Source: JAUILA01 sp964563925
GTDB taxonomy: Bacteria > Bacteroidota > Bacteroidia > Cytophagales > Cyclobacteriaceae
Assembly: GCA_964563925.1 (NCBI GenBank)
Contig: CAZLZD010000022.1
Location: forward strand, 1-64,000
DNA length: 64,000 nucleotides
Direction: 5' to 3'
The notes below the pieces were generated by a model, which was not told the origin of the DNA, made no database searches, and saw only the letters and a list, made by a program, of their open reading frames with translations. The stretch's first letter is position 1; the number at the start of each line of letters is the position of its first letter. A program made the translations under genes and the position numbers. Shown piece by piece: positions 45,489 through 52,359 of this stretch.

Positions 45489-45869
45489 ATGAAACGTAAT
45501 CAGATACTTCTGACGGCCTTGTTCATTATGACCCTTATTGTACTGCATGGCTGTTACTACGATGAGATATCGCCGGTGACCACCCTGCCGGAAAATGTCA
45601 GTTTTAAAAATGACGTTCAGCCGATATTTGACAGGAATTGTACCACTTCGGGGTGCCACGATGCCGTGCCTGCCCATGCGCCGAGTCTTGTAAGCGAGCA
45701 GTCCTACGGGGCGTTGATTTCAGGTAATTACCTGAACACCATTGACCCGGCATCCAGTAAGCTATACCAGGAGATTGTCTCAGGAAACATGCCTCCTTCG
45801 GGCTCGTTGTCTGAAATTGATCAGAAAATCATCCTTGGCTGGATTACCGAAGGAGCAAAAGATAACTGA
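45489..45869 (+). CDS. CX4CH haem-type lipoprotein (cytochrome c-like)
   Basis: A 126-residue lipoprotein (LIVLHGC lipobox). The sequence DVQPIFDRNCTTSGCHD carries a C-x4-CH motif in place of the usual CxxCH. The pattern xxVQPIFxxxCxxxGCH is typical of Bacteroidota and Planctomycete cytochrome-c-like domains that probably hold haem, with a likely Met ligand in GNMPPSG. It is second in the redox cluster, 10 bp after the YceI-like gene. Haem attachment by the ordinary Ccm/Ccs machinery to such a spacing is not certain. Confidence 0.8.
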   Translation: MKRNQILLTALFIMTLIVLHGCYYDEISPVTTLPENVSFKNDVQPIFDRNCTTSGCHDAVPAHAPSLVSEQSYGALISGNYLNTIDPASSKLYQEIVSGNMPPSGSLSEIDQKIILGWITEGAKDN

Positions 45870-45883
45870 CTTAATTCCCCTGA

Positions 45884-46738
45884 ATGATGAAAAATATATT
45901 TACCATACTTTGTTCATTATTGCTGCTGATATCCGTAGCGGCCTTAGCACAGGATGAAGGTCAGCAGGAAGATGTACCTGACCACAGACCGGTCAGGCAG
46001 CCCTTTGAGAGCACGTGGCTGATCGATAACCAGACCACCGTTGTACCAGCTCATAAGACGTTTCAGTTTGATATTCAGCACAGGTTCGGATCTGTGGAAA
46101 ATGGCTTTGAAGATTTATTCGGACTTTATGCACCCTCCAATATCCGGCTTGGCCTGAGCTATGTGCTCATGCCCGACCTGATGGTGGGATTTGGTTTTGC
46201 CAAAGACCAGAAGCCTGTTGATTTCAACCTGAAGTATGCAGTGATAAAGCAGACCAGGTCCGATAAAATACCTGTCAGTGTCACCTATTTTGGAAACGCA
46301 GTGATCGATACCAGGGATGCTGAATTTTTTATTAATACATCAGACCGGTACTCCTACTTTCACCAGGTGATTATTTCCAGGCGGTTCACACCAAAATTAT
46401 CGGTTCAGGCTGCCCCGAGCCTGTCCCATATGAATATCGTAAGTGAAACGCGCAGCAATGATCATTTTGCAGCGGCCTTTGGTGCCCGATACCGGATTAC
46501 CGGTCAGTCATCCGTGCTGGTGAATTATGATCAGCCAATCACTAAACATACCGCAGGCAATCCCAATCCTAATATAAGCTTCGGTATTGAGGTGTCTACC
46601 AGCTCGCACGCGTTTCAGATTTTTGCCGGGAATTACCGGGCATTACTTCCCCAGTACAATAATTTCTTTAACTCATATGATTATCAGGACGGGGAATTTG
46701 TCATCGGATTCAATATTACACGGTTATGGAATTTTTAA
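45884..46738 (+). CDS. DUF5777-family outer-membrane beta-barrel protein
   Basis: A 284-residue exported protein (signal MMKNIFTILCSLLLLISVAALAQ). The N-terminal conserved block FESTWLIDNQTTVVPAHKTFQFDIQHRFG is followed by LFGLYAPSNIRLGLSYVL and a run of barrel strands ending in GFNITRLWNF. This matches my memory of the DUF5777 family, repeatedly found next to YceI and cytochrome genes in Bacteroidota. It might serve as an outer-membrane anchor or conduit for the redox lipoproteins. It overlaps the next gene by 13 nt. Confidence 0.78.
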   Translation: MMKNIFTILCSLLLLISVAALAQDEGQQEDVPDHRPVRQPFESTWLIDNQTTVVPAHKTFQFDIQHRFGSVENGFEDLFGLYAPSNIRLGLSYVLMPDLMVGFGFAKDQKPVDFNLKYAVIKQTRSDKIPVSVTYFGNAVIDTRDAEFFINTSDRYSYFHQVIISRRFTPKLSVQAAPSLSHMNIVSETRSNDHFAAAFGARYRITGQSSVLVNYDQPITKHTAGNPNPNISFGIEVSTSSHAFQIFAGNYRALLPQYNNFFNSYDYQDGEFVIGFNITRLWNF

Positions 46739-46971
46739 ACAAGCCTAATGCTCAGCGAAGAAAGTTTCTCTCCTCCGGCTGGGAAAAAGCGGTGCGCCTG
46801 CTGACCGGGTCATCGCCGGAACCGCCGGCCGGCGATGACGATTCACCCCCTGTGTTTCTGACCCGGGACGGGAAGCTGGTGTCCCTGACAGATAATTACA
46901 AACCCAGGTTCAGGGCTGAAAAAGCCACTGGCAAGCAGATCATACACTGGATAAAACCGAATAAGCCATGA
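46726..46971 (+). CDS. Unrecognised 81-residue RR-motif protein
   Basis: I do not recognise this protein. It begins MEFLNKPNAQRRKFLSSGW, which looks like a Tat RRxFL motif, but no hydrophobic h-region follows (instead WEKAVRLLTGSSPEPPAGDDD), so it is probably not an ordinary Tat substrate. The C-terminal part FLTRDGKLVSLTDNYKP and a basic end follow. It overlaps both neighbours (13 nt with the barrel gene and 4 nt with the ferredoxin gene), which strongly suggests a real translated gene. It may be a chaperone or small subunit of the redox complex. Confidence 0.7.
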   Translation: MEFLNKPNAQRRKFLSSGWEKAVRLLTGSSPEPPAGDDDSPPVFLTRDGKLVSLTDNYKPRFRAEKATGKQIIHWIKPNKP

Positions 46972-47903
46972 AAGAAAGATTCCACAGCCTTTCGAGAAGA
47001 GAATTTGTGAAAGCAGGTGCCATGGTTTCGGCCGTGGCGCCGATGTCCGTCACCGGTGCATCGGACCTTTTCCGGCAAACGGATGTGGAACCTTCCGGCG
47101 AATTGGTAAAACTGTTATCGGTTAATGGAGAAATTGTGGAAGTGGATAGGGCATACCTGAAACCGGTCCCTGATTTTCTCCGGCAGACGGGCCAGGACCC
47201 CAATCCAAGAAAGGGAATACCGGGAAGAAGGTTCGTAATGGTCATTGATTTGTCAAGGTGCAAAAACCTGAAGAAGTGCCAGGATGCATGTTCCAAAATG
47301 CATTTTGTTACCGGTGAGAATAGCTGGGTTAAGGTGTACGCGAGGCAGGATTCCGAGGCGGGTGCACCTTACTGGCAACCTACCGTATGCATGCATTGCG
47401 ATGAGCCCCCGTGTGTGAAGGTGTGTCCGGTGGATGCCACCTACAAGCGGGAGGATGGCATTGTGCTGATCGACAACCAGCGTTGTATCGGATGCCGGTT
47501 TTGCATGGCCGCCTGCCCTTATTCCACCCGGGTTTTCAACTGGCAGGAACCTGATATTCCGCCGGAAGTACAGGAAAGGGACTATTCGCCGGAAACCAGC
47601 GTACCGCCCGCCCATGGAACGGTGGGTAAATGCGACTTCTGTCCTGATTTACTGCGTAAAGGGCAGTTGCCTCACTGTGTTTCTGCCTGTCCGAATGGTG
47701 TATTCTATTTTGGTGACCAGAATGAAGACGCGGTGACCAACGGCAGTGAAACGGTACGGCTTTCGACACTGCTGAAAGACCGGGCCGGATACCGGCTCAT
47801 GGAGGACCTTGGTACGCAGCCCCGGGTGTATTACCTCCCGCCCGTAAATCGCATGTTCCCTTTTGAGGAAGGCCTGGAAGTAAATGAAGAAGACAATGGA
47901 TAA
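46968..47903 (+). CDS. Tat-exported four-cluster 4Fe-4S ferredoxin subunit (DmsB/NrfC-like)
   Basis: A 311-residue protein with a twin-arginine signal SRREFVKAGAMVSAVAP, so it is exported folded to the periplasmic side. Four cysteine groups are seen: CKNLKKCQDAC, CMHCDEPPCVKVCPVDA, CIGCRFCMAACPYS, and CDFCPDLLRKGQLPHCVSACPNG. This is the electron-transfer subunit of complex iron-sulfur molybdoenzyme-type systems, usually partnered with a NrfD/PsrC membrane subunit, which is the next gene (20-nt overlap). No catalytic molybdopterin subunit is encoded beside it. Confidence 0.92.
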   Translation: MKERFHSLSRREFVKAGAMVSAVAPMSVTGASDLFRQTDVEPSGELVKLLSVNGEIVEVDRAYLKPVPDFLRQTGQDPNPRKGIPGRRFVMVIDLSRCKNLKKCQDACSKMHFVTGENSWVKVYARQDSEAGAPYWQPTVCMHCDEPPCVKVCPVDATYKREDGIVLIDNQRCIGCRFCMAACPYSTRVFNWQEPDIPPEVQERDYSPETSVPPAHGTVGKCDFCPDLLRKGQLPHCVSACPNGVFYFGDQNEDAVTNGSETVRLSTLLKDRAGYRLMEDLGTQPRVYYLPPVNRMFPFEEGLEVNEEDNG

Positions 47904-49221
47904 GACAATACAGGATATTCCCCTTCAATACCATGATTTCGCTGAAGCCGGCAAGTTGCGTCCGCGCAGCTTTTCCATTCCTGGCAAGGTATGGGCAGGC
48001 GGACTCATCTTAATAGCGCTGCTGGGTGGATATGCCTATCTCCGGCAGCTTCGTGAAGGCCTGGCCGTAACCGCAATGAGGGATTATGCCTTCTGGGGGA
48101 TATATATATCAAACTTTGTGTTTTTTGTCGCGATCAGCCTGGTGGGCTCGCTCGTTACTGCCGTTCTCCGCCTTTCCCGGGCCTCGTGGAGTTTTGCCTT
48201 GTCCCGTATCGCAGAGATGATTGCCGTGGCTGCCATCATCATGGCATCGCTGATCATTATTGTTGACATGGGCAGGCCGGACCGGATTCTCCATATTTTC
48301 CTGTATGGCCGGTTGCAGTCGCCCATCGTCTGGGATGTACTGGTCATCACTACCTACCTGGCGGTCAGCGTTCTCTTATTGTATTTTCCGCTGATCCCTG
48401 ATCTTTATCAATTAAGCCGTGATCAGACCATTCCGGAAAAGAACCGCAAGTGGTACAGGCGGCTATCCCTGAAATGGACCGGCGAAATCCGTCAGCGGGA
48501 GATTCTCCGAAAATCAATCCGGATTCTCGCGGTAATGATCATCCCCCTGGCCCTTGGGATACATACCGTCACCGCATGGCTATTTGCCACCACCTACAGG
48601 CCGGGGTGGGACAGTACCAACTTCGGACCCTACTTCGTTTCCGGTGCATTCGTGGTGGGAGCCGGTGCGGTTGTGGTAATGATGTATGTGCTGCGGCGCC
48701 GTTATAATCTTGGAGAATATATTACAGCGAAACATTTTGACCGGATGGGCAAACTGCTTGTGCTTCTCCTGCTGGTCTACCTTTATTTTAATATTAATGA
48801 ATACCTCGTGCCTGCCTACAAGATGAGGGCTGCGGAGGAAGTTCACCTGGCCAGCCTGTTTTCGGGTTCATATTCAGTCCTCTTTTATTCGGTGCTGTTC
48901 CTGGGTATGATTATCCCGGCGGCCATTATGCTGTTTCCTGCCGGAAGACGCCCGAAGGTTATGTTCGTTATTGGCATACTGGTTGTTACCGGGGCCTGGT
49001 TTAAACGGTACCTGATCGTTACCCCGACCCTGCTCCATCCGTTTATGCCGGTCCAGGGGGTTCCGGAAAGCTGGATGTCGTATTCTCCCACCTGGGAAGA
49101 ATGGGCCATCACAGCAGGCTCACTGAGCCTGTTCCTGCTACTGATCACGCTGATGGTGCGATTTTTACCAATTATCCCTATTGATGAAATCATTAACCAC
49201 GAAGAAAATGAGACGAACTGA
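47884..49221 (+). CDS. NrfD/PsrC-family membrane quinol subunit
   Basis: A 445-residue integral membrane protein with about ten helices, e.g. GGLILIALLGGYAYL, YAFWGIYISNFVFFVAISLVG, and the last IDEIINHEENETN tail after TAGSLSLFLLLITLMVRFLPI. The segment NFVFFVAISLVGSLVTAVLRL and the conserved HTVTAWLFATTYRPGWDSTNFGPYFVSGAFVVG block match the ten-helix NrfD group found in alternative complex III and similar quinol oxidoreductases. It accepts or donates quinol electrons and passes them to the FeS subunit. Start alternatives are 47884 and 47896. It overlaps both neighbours. Confidence 0.9.
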   Translation: MKKTMDKTIQDIPLQYHDFAEAGKLRPRSFSIPGKVWAGGLILIALLGGYAYLRQLREGLAVTAMRDYAFWGIYISNFVFFVAISLVGSLVTAVLRLSRASWSFALSRIAEMIAVAAIIMASLIIIVDMGRPDRILHIFLYGRLQSPIVWDVLVITTYLAVSVLLLYFPLIPDLYQLSRDQTIPEKNRKWYRRLSLKWTGEIRQREILRKSIRILAVMIIPLALGIHTVTAWLFATTYRPGWDSTNFGPYFVSGAFVVGAGAVVVMMYVLRRRYNLGEYITAKHFDRMGKLLVLLLLVYLYFNINEYLVPAYKMRAAEEVHLASLFSGSYSVLFYSVLFLGMIIPAAIMLFPAGRRPKVMFVIGILVVTGAWFKRYLIVTPTLLHPFMPVQGVPESWMSYSPTWEEWAITAGSLSLFLLLITLMVRFLPIIPIDEIINHEENETN

Positions 49222-50065
49222 CCCTTTACTGATCTTCGTGCTGCTGTTCATGACCAGTATACCGTCATTATACGGGCAGGACCGGCAAGTCAGGCTCCGG
49301 CTTTCCTACCACGACAGTGACACCGCCTCCACATTACAGGCCCGAGTCACGTCACGTGTCGATCGCCGGTTTGAACCGGTTGAAGACGTTACCGTACTGG
49401 CCTGGTCAGGCGACCAGGAGCTGGGGACCGGGATAACCAATGAGCGCGGGGAGGTCAGCTTCAGGCTTCCGGATGACCTGCCGGATTTCATGGATTTCAG
49501 GGCTGAGGTCAGGGAAAACAACGGATTGAGCGATGCCTCGGCCGACCTGCAGGTTACACGGTCCCGTCTGACAATGGAAACCGAAGAAAGCGGTGACTCT
49601 GTCCGCAACATCAGATTACGGTATATGGCAGCCTCAGATTCCGGTTGGCGACCGGTCCCTCAAACACAAGTGCAGTTTTTTGTGAAACGGATGTTTTCAC
49701 TGATGCCCGTGGGAGGGGATTATAATTTTACCGGTGAGGACGGAGAGCTCACCCTGGAATTTCCCGATGACATTCATGCCGGAACCGACGGCCGTGTAAC
49801 TATTGTGGCACAGGTCGCTGATCACGACGATTACGGCACTATTACCCGCTCGGTGTCCGAACCATGGGGAGTAAAGGCTGCCGGTGAGGTGATTGAGCAG
49901 CGAACGCTTTGGGCATCCCGGTCAGGTGCTCCCTGGGTGCTGGTTGTAATTGCCAATCTGTTACTTGGCGTGGTCTGGGGGATTATCATCTACCTGGTCG
50001 TGCAACTGGTGCGTATACGGAAGCTGGCTGGCGGGGGGCATACCACTACTGAAAAGAATAACTAA
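49208..50065 (+). CDS. Exported Ig-like/carboxypeptidase-regulatory-like protein with C-terminal membrane anchor
   Basis: The protein has 285 residues from MRRTDPLLIFVLLFMTSIPSLYGQ (signal); a start 27 bases earlier is disfavoured because the signal would be internal. Two beta-sandwich repeats follow: FEPVEDVTVLAWSGDQELGTGITNERGEVSFRLPDD, and PVPQTQVQFFVKRMFSLMPVGGDYNFTGEDGELTLEF, both like Ig/CNA-B type folds. A C-terminal helix WVLVVIANLLLGVVWGIIIYLVVQLV anchors it with a short cytoplasmic tail. It overlaps the NrfD gene by 14 nt. It may scaffold the cytochrome at the membrane surface. The function is unknown. Confidence 0.72.
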   Translation: MRRTDPLLIFVLLFMTSIPSLYGQDRQVRLRLSYHDSDTASTLQARVTSRVDRRFEPVEDVTVLAWSGDQELGTGITNERGEVSFRLPDDLPDFMDFRAEVRENNGLSDASADLQVTRSRLTMETEESGDSVRNIRLRYMAASDSGWRPVPQTQVQFFVKRMFSLMPVGGDYNFTGEDGELTLEFPDDIHAGTDGRVTIVAQVADHDDYGTITRSVSEPWGVKAAGEVIEQRTLWASRSGAPWVLVVIANLLLGVVWGIIIYLVVQLVRIRKLAGGGHTTTEKNN

Positions 50066-50077
50066 TCCGAATATACT

Positions 50078-50479
50078 ATGAAAACAATGCTTGCAACATT
50101 ATTGATCATCAGCCTGGCAGGGACCTTCGTGGCGATGGCTCCTCCCCAGGGAGATGAGTGGTCGGTCCCGGAAGCCGCCCGTAAAATGAAGAACCCCGTT
50201 TCAATGGACGATGAGACCATGATGATAGGGAAGATGCTTTACGATAAACATTGTAAATCATGTCATGGTAAGGAGGGGGAAGGGGACGGTCCGAAATCCG
50301 AGGAACTTGAAACGTTCCCTGGCGACTTTACCACAGCAGAATTTCAGCAGCAGACCGACGGTACGCTGTTTTACAAGACCAGCGAGGGCAGGGATGATAT
50401 GCCGGAATTTAAAAAGAAAATCCCGTCCGATGAGGACAGGTGGATTCTCGTGCATTATATGCGATCACTGAAAAAGTGA
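50078..50479 (+). CDS. Monohaem c-type cytochrome
   Basis: A 133-residue exported protein with an N-terminal signal (MLATLLIISLAGTFVAMAPP). The single haem site is CKSCHGKEGEGDG near 66-78, with a likely axial Met in EGRDDMPEFKKKIPSDEDRWILVHYMRSL. The fold is class I cytochrome c. It ends the redox cluster and is the expected periplasmic electron acceptor or donor for the FeS-NrfD module. A second copy of the 3' end lies immediately downstream. Confidence 0.93.
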   Translation: MKTMLATLLIISLAGTFVAMAPPQGDEWSVPEAARKMKNPVSMDDETMMIGKMLYDKHCKSCHGKEGEGDGPKSEELETFPGDFTTAEFQQQTDGTLFYKTSEGRDDMPEFKKKIPSDEDRWILVHYMRSLKK

Positions 50480-50534
50480 CCTGTACGGACAGATGGATCC
50501 TTGTGCATTATATGCGATCACTGAAAAAGTGACC
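50434..50534 (+). repeat. Tandem near-copy of the cytochrome c gene 3' end
   Basis: Bases 50434-50481 and 50487-50534 are 48-base copies with period 53 and only three mismatches. Both code in the same sense for DRWILVHYMRSLKK and a TGA stop. The three differences (AGG/AGA, ATT/ATC, CTC/CTT) are all silent. The second copy has no start codon and lies after the stop of the cytochrome gene, so it is a remnant of coding sequence. Confidence 0.9.
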
Positions 50535-50538
50535 GGTG

Positions 50539-51147
50539 TTACATATGGTCTTTCTTGTTCTTCACCAGGTCGTACATCAGCTCACGGGCCCGGTGTAGCT
50601 GGGCCTTAATGGTGCCGAGCGGGGCATTCAGTTCGTCTGCAATTTCCTCGTAGGAATATTCCTTGAAATAGCGCAGTCTCACCAGCCGCTGGTATTTAGG
50701 GGGAAGCTTGGTTACAAAAAGCTGGATCAGCTCGATTTTCTGGCTTTTTATTGCCTCTTCCTGTGGGTTCAGGTTGTGATCCTCCACATCAATATGAATG
50801 GAATCGCCGTTGTCGTCCTGGAAGGAGGTGTCCAGGCTCATGGTTTCCAGCCGCTTCTTCCGGATAAAATCAATGGCGTTGTTGGTGGCAATACGAAACA
50901 GCCAGGTGGAGAAGGTATAATCTTTCTTGAACCGGTGCAGGTTTTTGAATGCCTTGGCAAATGCCTCAATGGTCAGGTCTTCGGCATCATCGATATTCCG
51001 AACCATTTTCAGGATCATGTGGTATACCGGACGCTTATAACGTTCCATCAGTACAGCATAGGCTTGTTCGTCAGAATCAGCGACCGCCAGATCGATCAGT
51101 CTGAAATCTTCGAGGGCTTTATCGGAAAACTGTTTTTTTAATTCCAT
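50539..51147 (-). CDS. Sigma-70 family (ECF-type) RNA polymerase sigma factor
   Basis: A 202-residue protein from MELKKQFSDKALEDF; an upstream in-frame ATG lies inside the glycosyltransferase gene and is not favoured. Region 2 reads YHMILKMVRNIDDAEDLTIEAFAKAFKNL with the following FSTWLFRIATNNAIDFIRKKRLE. Region 4 reads LPPKYQRLVRLRYFKEYSYEEIADELNAPLGTIKAQLHRAREL. No anti-sigma gene is adjacent. Its start codon overlaps the end of the glycosyltransferase gene by 10 nt, so it is transcribed from the same promoter. The regulon is unknown. Confidence 0.9.
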   Translation of the reverse strand: MELKKQFSDKALEDFRLIDLAVADSDEQAYAVLMERYKRPVYHMILKMVRNIDDAEDLTIEAFAKAFKNLHRFKKDYTFSTWLFRIATNNAIDFIRKKRLETMSLDTSFQDDNGDSIHIDVEDHNLNPQEEAIKSQKIELIQLFVTKLPPKYQRLVRLRYFKEYSYEEIADELNAPLGTIKAQLHRARELMYDLVKNKKDHM

Positions 51148-52244
51148 CTGATCCGTTTCGTAAATGTTGCCGATAAGCCTGTAAGCAGATAATAGACCAC
51201 ATAGGTCCAGTCCAGTAAGGTGACCCAACCTAATGGAATATCTGCTTTGAGCTTTCGACCTGTTTTATGCAACGTAATATGCAGCAACATCGTTCGCATC
51301 AGGTATCCGCCGAGCGCCCAAAAGAGCCCGCCGGGAACCATCAGCAATACGGGTACCAACAGTAATCCAAAGATATGTGATAATGACAAAACCCCCAAGG
51401 TGAATCGGGTTGCCGGACGATAATACTTTCCAACGGACAAGTGCCTGACTTTCTGGATGAGAAAGCTTCGCCAGGTACGTTTGGGGACAGACATGGTATA
51501 GCTCTCTTCCGAAAGCACCACGCGTGTATTCCCGCCGCGGGCATGCCGGTTTACAAAGAGGTCGTCATCACCACCTACCAGGTGCCCGTAGCCCTTAAAT
51601 CCTTTGTTTTTCAGGAATTCCTCCCGGGTATATGCCAGGTTGCGGCCGGTTCCCATGTAGGGTCGACCCCCGAGGGCTGCCGAAAAAAAATGAATGGCCG
51701 TCCACCAGGTCTCGTACCGGATAAACCTGTTCAGGTAGCCCGGCTCACTGAAGTACATCGAATGTCCCAGCACAAAAGTATGGGCTGCGTCAAATCCGGC
51801 AGTCATATCACGGATCCAGGAACGTGATACCGGACGGCAGTCTGCATCGGTCAGCAGGATGCGCTCATACCTGGCTGCTTTAATTCCAAGCGTGAGGCCG
51901 TATTTTTTACCGTGCATATGGTCAGGTAAATGCTCCACGGTAATATATCGTAGTTTTTTGTAGGTAGCCGAGGCTTCCAGCAACAGATCGTGGGTTCCGT
52001 CATTACTCCGGTCATCCACAATGATGACCTCAAACGACGGATGATCCTGATCAAACAGGAGAGGGAGAAGTTCGCCCAGGTTCTTTTCCTCGTCATGCGC
52101 ACAGACCACCACGGTAACCGGGTGGGTTGTGTCGGGTTTCGGCGGACTGGTATAATGAGTCAGCCGGTACCACATAACTCCCAGGTGAATGCACTGTATG
52201 AGCATGCAGCTGCAAAAAATAAACAGCAGGATATTGAGTAGCAT
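51138..52244 (-). CDS. Membrane-bound family 2 glycosyltransferase
   Basis: The protein has 368 residues from MLLNILLFIFCSCMLIQC. A start 45 bases upstream is less likely, because the -7 box lies only 20 bases before the chosen ATG. The GT-A fold shows VTVVVCAHDEEKNLGELLPLL, then EVIIVDDRSNDGTHDLL, and the DxD-type LLTDADCRP. The C-terminus has hydrophobic helices (FTLGVLSLSHIFGLLLVPVLLMVPGGLFWALGG). It probably elongates an exopolysaccharide or glycolipid. Its TAA overlaps the sigma-factor start. Confidence 0.9.
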   Translation of the reverse strand: MLLNILLFIFCSCMLIQCIHLGVMWYRLTHYTSPPKPDTTHPVTVVVCAHDEEKNLGELLPLLFDQDHPSFEVIIVDDRSNDGTHDLLLEASATYKKLRYITVEHLPDHMHGKKYGLTLGIKAARYERILLTDADCRPVSRSWIRDMTAGFDAAHTFVLGHSMYFSEPGYLNRFIRYETWWTAIHFFSAALGGRPYMGTGRNLAYTREEFLKNKGFKGYGHLVGGDDDLFVNRHARGGNTRVVLSEESYTMSVPKRTWRSFLIQKVRHLSVGKYYRPATRFTLGVLSLSHIFGLLLVPVLLMVPGGLFWALGGYLMRTMLLHITLHKTGRKLKADIPLGWVTLLDWTYVVYYLLTGLSATFTKRIRWN

Positions 52245-52263
52245 GGAGTAAAAAATTCTCCGG

Positions 52264-52271
52264 CAAATATA
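52264..52271 (-). promoter_or_regulatory. Bacteroidota -7 element (TATATTTG) of the glycosyltransferase-sigma operon
   Basis: An exact TAnnTTTG match on the minus strand, 19 bases before the ATG at 52244. It supports this start over one at 52289, which would precede the promoter. Confidence 0.6.
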
Positions 52272-52345
52272 AAAGTAATTTGGAATCACGAGGGGTTTGA
52301 ACCGAGTAATTACCCAAGGCCACGCGGATTACCGTCCGATTCCTT

Positions 52346-52353
52346 TATTTTTG
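52346..52353 (+). promoter_or_regulatory. Bacteroidota -7 element (TATTTTTG) of tgt
   Basis: An exact TAnnTTTG match 6 bases before the tgt ATG. Expected initiation lies at or near the start codon, giving a very short leader. It also rules out an earlier in-frame ATG at 52297. No clear -33 TTG. Confidence 0.55.
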
Positions 52354-52359
52354 CGGAGC

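Noticed and set aside
50078..50534. A second full cytochrome gene after the first
   Set aside because: Only the last 15 codons are duplicated, without haem motif, start codon or room for a gene before the convergent sigma-factor gene.
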